DNA of 22,925 bases from JALYGK01 sp036259835. GTDB taxonomy: Bacteria; Actinomycetota; UBA4738. How positions within the stretch are numbered: position 1 is the stretch's first letter; the number at the start of each line of letters is the position of its first letter. Location: contig DATABA010000005.1 in the NCBI GenBank assembly GCA_036259835.1, positions 1 through 22,925 of the forward strand, in the 5' to 3' direction. The notes beneath the pieces were generated by a model. The model saw only the letters and a list, made by a program, of their open reading frames with translations. It did no database searches and was not told where the DNA came from. Shown one piece after another: positions 1 through 6,354 of this stretch. Position numbers and translations under genes: made by a program.

Positions 1-1
1 G

Positions 2-814
2 CTGCTCCATTTCCTGTTCTATGCGCATTCCGGGGGGAGCCTGGAGAAGCTGATCGGAGTGAGAGAAGCCGCGCAGCAGGATCGGTTCGTCGGGGGTTCC
101 CAGCTGTTGGCGATCGAGATGGCGAAGGCGCTGGGCGCTTCGGTTCGGCTCGGGGTTCCCGTGCGGCGCATCCGACAGTCGGAGGGCGGGGTGGCGGTGG
201 AGGGCGACGGCGTGTCGGTTTCGGCGCGAAGCGTGGTGGTGGCGGTCCCCCCGACGCTGGCGGGCCGGATCGACTACGACCCGCCGTTGCCGTTCCTCCG
301 CGACCAGCTTCATCAGCGAATGCCGCACGGAACGGTGATCAAGGCGAACGTCGTGTACGACGACCCGTTCTGGAGGCGTGACGGCCTGTCGGGTCAGGCC
401 TTCGATGTGGAGCTGCCGTTCTCGACGGTGTTCGACAACTCGCCCCCAGAGGGGGCACCGGGAGTGTTGGTGGGGTTCTTCGAGGCGGAACAGGCGATTC
501 AATACGGTCAGCGAAGCCGGGAGGATCGCCGGAACACGGCGGTGGAGTGTCTGGTGCGCTATTTCGGCCGCAGGGCAGGGTCTCCGGAGGCCTACTACGA
601 GCTGGACTGGTCGCAGGAGGAATGGACCCGCGGGTGTTACGGAGGCCACATGCCGCCGGGGGCGTGGACGCAGTTCGGGCCGGCGTTGCGTGAGCCGGTT
701 GGCCGCATCCATTGGGCGGGGACTGAAACGGCGATTCGGTGGTGCGGATACATGGACGGGGCCATCGAGTCGGGGCACCGCGCGGCGGACGAGGTCATCG
801 CAACCCTCAGCTGA
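2..814 (+). CDS. Flavin monoamine oxidase family protein, 3' part (5' end outside the window)
   Basis: This is the C-terminal 270 residues of an FAD-dependent amine oxidase, which oxidises a primary or secondary amine to an imine or aldehyde and makes H2O2. The reading frame is open from base 2. Codons before the GTG at 59 already encode family-like residues (HSGGSLEKL), so that GTG is internal and the gene starts upstream of the window. The C-terminus carries the amine-oxidase FAD-binding signature: IHWAGTET, then a Trp-Cys-Gly-Tyr-Met-Asp-Gly-Ala segment, then an SGHRAADEV helix that closes over the flavin. The N-terminal dinucleotide-binding motif is missing only because of the window edge. 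It converges on the next gene with a 23-bp gap. The family is clear; the substrate is unknown, since putrescine, tyramine and aromatic amine oxidases share these motifs. Confidence 0.9.
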   Translation: MLHFLFYAHSGGSLEKLIGVREAAQQDRFVGGSQLLAIEMAKALGASVRLGVPVRRIRQSEGGVAVEGDGVSVSARSVVVAVPPTLAGRIDYDPPLPFLRDQLHQRMPHGTVIKANVVYDDPFWRRDGLSGQAFDVELPFSTVFDNSPPEGAPGVLVGFFEAEQAIQYGQRSREDRRNTAVECLVRYFGRRAGSPEAYYELDWSQEEWTRGCYGGHMPPGAWTQFGPALREPVGRIHWAGTETAIRWCGYMDGAIESGHRAADEVIATLS

Positions 815-837
815 GGCGGCGGTTCACGCCCGCGCCG

Positions 838-1293
838 TCAAAGTCGCGGCCCGAAACGGTGGTGATCTGGCGGGTATCCGGGCTCGTTCCGGAGGCGGAA
901 ATACCAACCCAACCGGACAAACCATCCGTTATACGAGGAGACGCGAGCACTGACGTCGCGTACGCCGGGTGGAAGGCCGTCGCGTCTGCGGTAAAGGGAT
1001 CGAGCGGCGATTTCCCGTGTTACGTAGGTCGTGGTGAGCCACTGATTCCCGTGCTCCAGGACAACGTTCCGGATGACTTCGTGGAGCGTGGGTGGTCGTT
1101 TCGGGGCCGCCGCTGGCGGCCATGGGATATACGTCGCTTTGCCTTCCAGGACGTTCCAGCCGTTCGCAACGAGGCGCTCGAGTTCTTGAACCTGATCCCT
1201 AAGGTCCGCGAGCCGTTTCTCCGCCGCGAGAATCGTCTCGACGGTCTTCTCGCGGTCGCCGCCCAAGATCATCCGCAGCTCATCGGATACCAT
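838..1293 (-). CDS. Hypothetical protein: coiled coil plus winged-helix-like domain
   Basis: A 151-residue protein of unknown function. I chose the ATG at 1293 because AGAAGG lies just upstream; the frame stays open to 1374, but that extension is Pro/Arg-rich and crosses into the operator-like region. Residues about 12-45 form a likely coiled coil with heptad-like Leu/Val spacing. A Pro-rich linker follows. Residues about 68-140 (from TLHEVIRNVVLEHG to YFRLR) match the pattern of small winged-helix domains of the HARE-HTH type: a conserved helix with ITAREI-like spacing, an LYRRRDGLPP turn, an arginine-containing recognition helix and a terminal strand. This suggests a DNA-associated or regulatory protein. 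It is divergent from the Cys-rich peptide, and the 34-bp inverted repeat between them is a candidate binding site for it. The domain call is by eye. Confidence 0.7.
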   Translation of the reverse strand: MVSDELRMILGGDREKTVETILAAEKRLADLRDQVQELERLVANGWNVLEGKATYIPWPPAAAPKRPPTLHEVIRNVVLEHGNQWLTTTYVTREIAARSLYRRRDGLPPGVRDVSARVSSYNGWFVRLGWYFRLRNEPGYPPDHHRFGPRL

Positions 1294-1366
1294 CGGTCGT
1301 CCTTCTTCCGGGGGGGAGAAACAAGTCAACGGGAGGACGGCCCGAGGCAGCCGCCTCTCCTCCCAA

Positions 1367-1400
1367 GTCGGCACACAATGTGTTCACATTTTGTGCCGAC
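1367..1400. promoter_or_regulatory. 34-bp near-perfect inverted repeat, candidate operator
   Basis: The left arm GTCGGCACACAATGTG (1367-1382) and right arm CACATTTTGTGCCGAC (1385-1400) are complementary at 15 of 16 positions around a central TT. The repeat sits between the divergent starts at 1293 (-) and 1500 (+). It is not followed by a T-run on either strand, and a 2-nt spacer is too tight for a normal hairpin loop, so an operator for a dimeric regulator is likelier than a terminator. Weak -10-like hexamers (CATAAC at 1412, TATGAC at 1425) lie just downstream on the + strand, so the repeat would overlap or abut the -35 region of the small gene. Confidence 0.6.
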
Positions 1401-1487
1401 TCTTTGGAGACCATAACGACTGGGTATGACACCGCGGACGGCGCAAGGCGTCGTTCGGTCGGTCAGGATGGACAAAACTCAACCGAC

Positions 1488-1493
1488 AGGAGG
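1488..1493 (+). promoter_or_regulatory. Strong Shine-Dalgarno site for the 55-residue peptide
   Basis: AGGAGG lies 6 nt before the ATG at 1500. It settles the start of the small gene at 1500 rather than the out-of-frame ATG at 1495 or the upstream in-frame ATG at 1380, which lies inside the inverted repeat. Confidence 0.75.
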
Positions 1494-1499
1494 AATGAA

Positions 1500-1667
1500 A
1501 TGGCGAAGCGTCGTGGGGTCGGAGAGTACGTCAGGCAGTTTTTCACGAACTGGGAAGAATCCGATGAACCGGTCGGACGCAAGTTGAAGCTGACAGCCCG
1601 GAACCGGTTCATCGCGTTCGGGCTCATGCGCGGTTGCTGCGGCCACTACGGCGAACCCGGGTGTTGA
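1500..1667 (+). CDS. Small Cys-rich protein with C-terminal CCGHYGEPGC
   Basis: A 55-residue protein with a very good ribosome-binding site (AGGAGG, 6-nt spacing). Residues 1-35 are polar and charged and look like a short leader or amphipathic segment (MAKRRGVGEYVRQFF). Residues about 30-43 are basic and hydrophobic. The protein ends in CCGHYGEPGC, three cysteines with a histidine packed between Gly and Pro. I recall similar endings on small proteins of uncultured actinobacteria and related phyla, but no function is known to me. The Cys/His cluster could bind a metal or iron-sulphur cluster or be modified; this is inference. It is divergent from the winged-helix protein and convergent with the isocitrate dehydrogenase gene. 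Length, RBS and the compact C-terminal motif argue for a real gene despite its size. Confidence 0.7.
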   Translation: MAKRRGVGEYVRQFFTNWEESDEPVGRKLKLTARNRFIAFGLMRGCCGHYGEPGC

Positions 1668-1698
1668 CAGGTCAAACCTGACGCCCCCGGTCGGGGGC
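1668..1698. terminator. Two adjacent stem-loops between convergent genes
   Basis: CAGGT/ACCTG (1668-1672 and 1676-1680, 3-nt loop) is followed by GCCCCC/GGGGGC (1683-1688 and 1693-1698, GGTC loop). They fill the gap between the small gene ending at 1667 and the opposing gene ending at 1715. No T-tract follows on either strand, so a classical intrinsic terminator is not fully supported; a GC-rich stem acting in both directions is plausible. Confidence 0.4.
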
Positions 1699-1714
1699 AC
1701 CGGCACTAAGGGAG

Positions 1715-2794
1715 TTACGCCCACGTCACGGATCCTTTCGTCGCCTGCGCGATTGCCTGGGCCAGTTCCATCGTCGACGACGAGCCGCCGAGATCCTGGG
1801 TTCGGATCTTCGCCGCCCCAAGAACGTCGGCCACCGCCGTACGGACGGCCACCGCCGCTGTCGTCTCCCCGAGGTGCGTCAGCATCATCGCCGCCGACAG
1901 GATCATCGCGATCGGATTCGCCACGCCTTTGCCCGCAATGTCCGGCGCGCTTCCATGAACCGGCTCGAACAGCGCGTACTCGCTTCCCACGTTCGATCCC
2001 GATGCAAGTCCAAGACCTCCGACCAATCCCGCACACAGGTCGCTGATGATGTCTCCGTAGAGGTTCGGGAGCAGCAGCACCTCGAACCGCTCGGGCTCCG
2101 TCGCCAGCTCCAGGGCCAGCTGGTCGACCTGCATCTCCTCGAACCGGACGTCGGTGTGCTGCTTAGCTTCCTCAAGCGCCGTCTCCAGGAACACTCCATC
2201 GGAGAACGTCATGATGTTCGCCTTGTGACCCAGCGTGACCAGCTCGAGGTCGTTCCGCCGGGCAAACTCGAACGCGAAGCGCACAATCCGCCGCGTCCCG
2301 TAGACGCTAATCGGTTTCACCGTCACTCCCGCATCGCGCGCGATCTCGAATCCGGTCAATTCCCGGACCAAGTCGCGAAGACGGGAAAGCTGATTGCTCG
2401 CCGCGACGAATTCGACGCCGGCGTACAAGTCTTCGGTGTTTTCCCGGATCACCACCACGTCCACATCGCTGAAGCGCGCCGGGATGCCCGGAAGGTTGTG
2501 TGACGGACGGACGGCGGCGAACAAGTCCAGCTCCTGACGGAGCGCGACGTTGACGCTTCGAAAGCCGGTGCCGACCGGGGTGGTGATCGGCCCTTTCAGG
2601 GCCGTCCGAGTGCCTCGAATCGAATCCAAAACGCGGTCGGGAAGAGGCGTCCCATCGCGCTCCAGGACCGCCGTTCCGGCCTCCTCGAGCTCCCATTCAA
2701 TGCCGACGCCCGTGGCCTCGACCACCATTCGCGCCGCCTCCGTGACCTCGGGCCCAATGCCGTCTCCCGGAATCAGCGTCACGCGGTGGGGCAT
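1715..2794 (-). CDS. Isocitrate/isopropylmalate dehydrogenase family protein, probably NAD-dependent isocitrate dehydrogenase
   Basis: A 359-residue beta-decarboxylating dehydrogenase, converting isocitrate to 2-oxoglutarate with CO2 and NADH in the TCA cycle. It starts with the family's LIPGDGIGPEV nucleotide-loop motif. Ser80 and Asn82 in RSVNVALRQ, plus Arg86 and Arg96, match the substrate-binding set of isocitrate rather than isopropylmalate enzymes. A Tyr in ISVYGTRRIVRFAFEFA, a Lys in GHKANIM and an NLYGDIISD metal-binding segment complete the active site. GSAPDIAGKG, rather than the GTAPKYAG form, points to NAD use. I chose the ATG at 2794 because the family begins there; the frame continues to 2926 with unrelated sequence. 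No Shine-Dalgarno is visible, but TAATCT lies 7 nt upstream. Homoisocitrate or tartrate dehydrogenase remain possible. Confidence 0.9.
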   Translation of the reverse strand: MPHRVTLIPGDGIGPEVTEAARMVVEATGVGIEWELEEAGTAVLERDGTPLPDRVLDSIRGTRTALKGPITTPVGTGFRSVNVALRQELDLFAAVRPSHNLPGIPARFSDVDVVVIRENTEDLYAGVEFVAASNQLSRLRDLVRELTGFEIARDAGVTVKPISVYGTRRIVRFAFEFARRNDLELVTLGHKANIMTFSDGVFLETALEEAKQHTDVRFEEMQVDQLALELATEPERFEVLLLPNLYGDIISDLCAGLVGGLGLASGSNVGSEYALFEPVHGSAPDIAGKGVANPIAMILSAAMMLTHLGETTAAVAVRTAVADVLGAAKIRTQDLGGSSSTMELAQAIAQATKGSVTWA

Positions 2795-2801
2795 GGGGAG
2801 G

Positions 2802-2807
2802 AGATTA
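2802..2807 (-). promoter_or_regulatory. -10-like TAATCT next to the start, possible leaderless mRNA
   Basis: Read on the minus strand, TAATCT is followed by 7 nt and then the ATG at 2794. There is no purine-rich ribosome-binding site, which fits a transcript beginning at or next to the start codon. No convincing -35 box is visible 16-18 bp upstream. The same GCTAATCTC string precedes sdhC. Confidence 0.3.
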
Positions 2808-2846
2808 GCCCGATGGCTCCTCACCCCCGCCATGCTTCGGGTTGCC

Positions 2847-2869
2847 TCATCTCTCAGAGGCGGAGATGA
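2847..2869. promoter_or_regulatory. Inverted repeat TCATCTC-N9-GAGATGA, candidate operator
   Basis: Perfect 7-bp arms (2847-2853 and 2863-2869) with a 9-bp spacer lie in the 116-bp region between divergent isocitrate dehydrogenase and acyl-CoA synthetase genes. A weak promoter-like pair on the + strand (TTGCCT at 2843, GATGAT at 2866, 17-bp spacing) would be covered by the repeat. This fits a TetR-type or similar repressor site, but no regulator gene is adjacent. Confidence 0.35.
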
Positions 2870-2872
2870 TCT

Positions 2873-2894
2873 GTCCCACAACGACAATTGGGAC
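2873..2894. promoter_or_regulatory. Second inverted repeat GTCCCA-N10-TGGGAC
   Basis: Perfect 6-bp arms (2873-2878 and 2889-2894) separated by 10 bp, ending just before the GAAGGGGG ribosome-binding site of the acyl-CoA synthetase. It could be an operator or a short hairpin in the 5' leader. A 6-bp match is not rare by chance. Confidence 0.25.
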
Positions 2895-2910
2895 CGAAGG
2901 GGGAACGAAA

Positions 2911-4773
2911 GTGGCCATGGCAACACACGAGGTCCTTGCGGAGAGGGCCGCCATCGACGCCGAGGTGGAGGGGAAGACGCTCGCCCACTTCTTTGCCAGG
3001 AACGCAGACAACTACGGTGAGCGTCCCGCGATCTCGTGGCAGGAAGGCAGCGACTGGAAAACGCTCACCTGGCGCGAGTACAGAGAACGCGTGGCCGCCG
3101 TCACGCTTGGTCTGAAAAGCCTCGGCGTCGGCCGCGGGGATTCCGTAGCCATCATGACCCGGAACCGCCCCGAGCATGCCATCGCAGACATGGGGACCGT
3201 ACACGCCGGGGCAACCCCTGTTTCCCTCTACAACACGCTTGCCCCCGAGCAGATCTCCTACATCGCGAACCACTGCGAGGCAAAGGTCGCCGTCGTCGAG
3301 GGTCGCGAGTTCATGGAGCGGTGGGAGAAGGTGAAGGCCGACCTCCCCAACCTCGAGCACGTCGTCCTGCTGCAGGACGTTGAAGACTTCTCCGACTACG
3401 AATGGGTGCTGTCCTGGGACGACCTCGTCTCCCGTGGGACAAAGGCGCTCGAGGCCCCCGGCGGCCGCGACGAGTTCGAACGGTCGTGGCGAGAGGTCAA
3501 ACCCGAAGACCTCGCCACGCTCGTGTACACGTCGGGAACGACCGGCCCGCCGAAGGCCGTGATGATCACCCACCGAAACGTGGTCTGGACCATCGCCTCC
3601 CTCGACCGTGACCTGAAATACCCGACCGGGCTGAAGGCCATCTCATACCTTCCGCTGGCGCACGTCGCCGAGCGGCTGGCCACTCATTACCTGGGGATGT
3701 ACAAGCTGGCCCACGTCCATTTTTGTCCGGACGTGCTTCGGATCTTCGAGGTCGTCCCAGAGGTCCGGCCGCAGGCGTTCCTCGGCGTCCCGCGGGTCTG
3801 GGAAAAGGTGCACGCGGGCGTGATGACCGCGCTTGCGGCGGAGCACGATCAGCGGAAGCGCAAGATCGCCATGGCCGCCATCGAGGCGGGACGGGAGGCT
3901 GCGCGGCTCGAGGCCGAGGGAAAACCGGTCCCGTTGTCGCTCAAGCTCAAGCGCGTCGTCTTCGACAAACTCGTCTACTCGAAGATCCGGCAGAAGATCG
4001 GCCTGGACCGCTCCATCCTTCAGGTGACGTCGGCCGCCCCCATCTCGCGCGACACGCTCGAGTTCTTCGCCGGCATCGGCCTCCCGCTTCTCGAGATCTA
4101 CGGGATGACCGAGGACACGGGTCCCGCGACGGCGAACCCGCCGGACCGAATCAAGATGGGAACCGTCGGTGTCGCGCTCCCCGGCGTCGAGGTGAAACTG
4201 GCGGACGACGGCGAAATCTTGGTTCGCGGCGGAAACATCTCACCCGGCTACTACAAGGATCCGGAGAAGACGGCCGAAACGTTCGATTCGGACGGATGGC
4301 TCCACACGGGGGACATCGGCGTGGTCGATGAGGATGGCTACTTCCGCGTCGTCGATCGGAAGAAGGAGCTCATCATCACGGCCGGCGGGAAGAACATCAG
4401 CCCGTCGAACCTGGAGAGCCTTCTGAAGCGCCACCCGCTCGTCGGACAGGCGTGCGTGGTCGGAGACGGCAAGCGGTACGTTTCGGCGCTGATCGTCCTG
4501 GATGGCGAGGGCGCTCCGATCTGGGCGAAGGAGAACGGCCTCTCGGCAACGACGGTCGCCGAGCTCTCCACGGATCCGCGCGTGACGGCGGAGATCCAGC
4601 GCGCGGTCGACGACGCGAACCAGCACGTCTCGCAGGTGGAGCAGATCAAGCGGTTCACGATTCTGCCGACGGAGTGGACCGTGGACAGTGAAGAGCTCAC
4701 TCCGACACTCAAGCTCAAGCGGCGAGTGATCCACCAGAAGTACGCCGAGGAGATCGAATCGCTCTACGCGTGA
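2911..4773 (+). CDS. Long-chain fatty-acid--CoA ligase (AMP-forming, FadD15-like)
   Basis: A 620-residue ANL-superfamily enzyme that adenylates a fatty acid and transfers it to coenzyme A. Motifs in order: the AMP-binding P-loop YTSGTTGPPKAVMITHRN around residue 205, the YGMTEDTG adenine-binding motif, GWLHTGDIG with its conserved aspartate, and the hinge RKKELIITAGGKNISP. The long insert after the P-loop (AAIEAGREAARLEAEGK segment) is typical of bacterial long-chain types related to actinobacterial FadD15. I chose the GTG at 2911 because GAAGGGGG ends 7 nt before it; an ATG at 2917 is the alternative, and the upstream ATG at 2842 sits in the regulatory region. It is divergent from the isocitrate dehydrogenase gene and overlaps the convergent protease gene by 10 bp. 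An aryl or branched acid substrate cannot be excluded. Confidence 0.92.
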   Translation: MAMATHEVLAERAAIDAEVEGKTLAHFFARNADNYGERPAISWQEGSDWKTLTWREYRERVAAVTLGLKSLGVGRGDSVAIMTRNRPEHAIADMGTVHAGATPVSLYNTLAPEQISYIANHCEAKVAVVEGREFMERWEKVKADLPNLEHVVLLQDVEDFSDYEWVLSWDDLVSRGTKALEAPGGRDEFERSWREVKPEDLATLVYTSGTTGPPKAVMITHRNVVWTIASLDRDLKYPTGLKAISYLPLAHVAERLATHYLGMYKLAHVHFCPDVLRIFEVVPEVRPQAFLGVPRVWEKVHAGVMTALAAEHDQRKRKIAMAAIEAGREAARLEAEGKPVPLSLKLKRVVFDKLVYSKIRQKIGLDRSILQVTSAAPISRDTLEFFAGIGLPLLEIYGMTEDTGPATANPPDRIKMGTVGVALPGVEVKLADDGEILVRGGNISPGYYKDPEKTAETFDSDGWLHTGDIGVVDEDGYFRVVDRKKELIITAGGKNISPSNLESLLKRHPLVGQACVVGDGKRYVSALIVLDGEGAPIWAKENGLSATTVAELSTDPRVTAEIQRAVDDANQHVSQVEQIKRFTILPTEWTVDSEELTPTLKLKRRVIHQKYAEEIESLYA

Positions 4774-5501
4774 GCGCCGCGCCCGTGCGGCGTCCTGGTT
4801 GTGGACCGTGCGCCGACGGTGGTGAGCGCATTCACTGCCCAGTGAACGACGATCGGTCCTGCGAGTCCCTTGGACCGGATACGAAGCAATGAGAGGCATG
4901 TGCCCGCAAGCGTCGTCCCCGCGATCGTGCCTGCGATCGCCGCCGCGCGCTCGCGATACGTGGCTCCGGGGCGGTTTGCCCGCAAACGGTCGATAGCAGG
5001 TCCGATGTGCCACAGGCCGAAGGCGACGCTCGATCCGAGCATCGCGGTACGCGATCCGGTCTCCTGCGACCAGGCGCCGAACAGTGCGCCCCGAAAGATG
5101 AGCTCTTCCGGAAGAGCAGTAGCGAGTGGGATATGGATCAGGAGGCGGTAGAGGAGTTCCGGACGGGACAGCCTCGTATAGCGCTCGTCTTGGAGCAGTT
5201 TCGATCCCCCAGGCACAGCAAGAGCCAACCGCAGTCCTCCCGCAGCGCATAGGGAAAGCGCCGTACCCCATCGGAGACCCGGAGATACGCATTCACGTGT
5301 AAGCCCCAAACTCGATTTCGACATCCCTCGCCTCCTGCACAGCACGAGAAGGAGACCGGCCGTGCCGAGATTGGCGGGCACGTGCACGGCCCGCGGAACA
5401 GGGAGCAACACGAGGAATGTGTGGTAGGCCGTGAGAAGGCCGGCGCTCCCCAACAGGAAGGGCACCTTGGAACGGTAGGTACGCGACTCACCAGACCGCA
5501 A
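4764..5501 (-). CDS. CPBP-family intramembrane metalloprotease (Abi/Rce1-like)
   Basis: A 245-residue membrane protein of the type II CAAX prenyl-endopeptidase/bacteriocin-processing family. The three family motifs are present: EELIFRG (Glu132, Glu133, Arg137), FGLWH (His165) and HWAVNA (His220, Asn224). These form the putative metal and catalytic site inside the membrane. Hydrophobic segments lie near residues 13-35, 44-55, 78-96, 118-130, 152-165, 184-205 and 212-228. The start is a TTG at 5501 with only a weak upstream GGGACGG; a GTG 12 codons inside is an alternative. It lies 43 bp after sdhB on the same strand and overlaps the opposing acyl-CoA synthetase by 10 bp. Bacterial relatives process or protect against peptides, or act as membrane scaffolds. 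Nothing here shows its substrate. Confidence 0.8.
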   Translation of the reverse strand: MRSGESRTYRSKVPFLLGSAGLLTAYHTFLVLLPVPRAVHVPANLGTAGLLLVLCRRRGMSKSSLGLTRECVSPGLRWGTALSLCAAGGLRLALAVPGGSKLLQDERYTRLSRPELLYRLLIHIPLATALPEELIFRGALFGAWSQETGSRTAMLGSSVAFGLWHIGPAIDRLRANRPGATYRERAAAIAGTIAGTTLAGTCLSLLRIRSKGLAGPIVVHWAVNALTTVGARSTTRTPHGRGAHA

Positions 5502-5544
5502 TTGCCGTCCCGATTTTCTCCCTATGGCTTCAGGCAGCGAAGCG

Positions 5545-6354
5545 CTACATGCGGTCGAACATGATCGCCCGCTTGACCTCCTGAATCGCCTTCGTCACCT
5601 TGATTCCGCGCGGGCAGGCCTCGGTGCAGTTGAACGTCGTTCGGCACCGGAAGACCCCCGTCTTCTCGGCGAGGACGTCCAGCCGGTCACGCTTTCCCTG
5701 ATCCCTCGAGTCGAAGATGAACCGGTGGGCATTCACGATGGCCGCCGGGCCGATGTACCCCTCGTCGCCCCAGTAGATCGGGCACGACGTCGTGCAGGCG
5801 GCGCATAGGATGCACTTGGTGGTGTCGTCGTAGCGTTCGCGGTCCTCCGGTGACTGAAGCCGCTCGCGGTCGGGAGGATCGTCGTTGTTGATGAGGAACG
5901 GCAGGACCTTCTTGTAGCCCTCGAAGAATGGCTCCATGTCGACAATGAGGTCTTTCAAGACCTTCAGGCCGCGGAGCGGCTCGACCGTCACTTTCGGCAT
6001 CACGTCCTTGACCAGAACCTTGCAGGCGAGCTGGTTCCGCCCATTGATCACCATGGCGTCGGAGCCGCAAATGCCGTGTGCGCAAGAACGCCTAAGCGCC
6101 AGCGTTCCGTCCCGGTACCACTTCACGTAGTGCAGCGCGTCGAGCAGACGGTCCGTCGCTTCAGCTTCCACCGTGAACTCGTCCCACCACGCGTCCGCCT
6201 TGACCTCGGGGTTGAACCGGCGAATCCGGAGCTTGAGCGAGACCCTCGCGCCGACGCCACCCCCATCGTCTCGTTCGTCTGCTCCTGGCTCTCGGACGGT
6301 GGTCTCCTCGCCCTGCCTCGCGCCGGGCGTTCCCTCTTCCATGACGTCCGCCAT
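5545..6354 (-). CDS. sdhB: Succinate dehydrogenase/fumarate reductase iron-sulphur subunit
   Basis: A 269-residue electron-transfer subunit of complex II. The ferredoxin-like domain carries the [2Fe-2S] ligands Cys91, Cys96 and Cys111, with Asp99 in the variable position. The helical domain carries the [4Fe-4S] set CxxCxxCxxxCP (Cys181, 184, 187, 191). The last cluster set is CRTTFNCTEACP (Cys237, 243, 247), which binds [3Fe-4S] in quinone-linked enzymes. The first 37 residues are an acidic, Gly/Glu/Asp-rich extension not usual in the family; an internal GTG near residue 34 would remove it. I kept the ATG at 6354 because its first base is the last base of the sdhA stop (TGATG), a common coupling arrangement. 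It passes electrons from SdhA flavin to the membrane anchors. Confidence 0.95.
   Translation of the reverse strand: MADVMEEGTPGARQGEETTVREPGADERDDGGGVGARVSLKLRIRRFNPEVKADAWWDEFTVEAEATDRLLDALHYVKWYRDGTLALRRSCAHGICGSDAMVINGRNQLACKVLVKDVMPKVTVEPLRGLKVLKDLIVDMEPFFEGYKKVLPFLINNDDPPDRERLQSPEDRERYDDTTKCILCAACTTSCPIYWGDEGYIGPAAIVNAHRFIFDSRDQGKRDRLDVLAEKTGVFRCRTTFNCTEACPRGIKVTKAIQEVKRAIMFDRM

Noticed and set aside
1376..1392. CRP/FNR-type site in TGTGTTCACA
   Set aside because: The half sites TGTG and CACA are 2 bp apart, not the 6 bp that CRP-family proteins need. It is simply the centre of the larger palindrome.
4240..5292. 350-residue open frame on the - strand
   Set aside because: It runs through the 3' third of the acyl-CoA synthetase and out of frame through the CPBP protease. 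The sequence is Arg-rich and low complexity.
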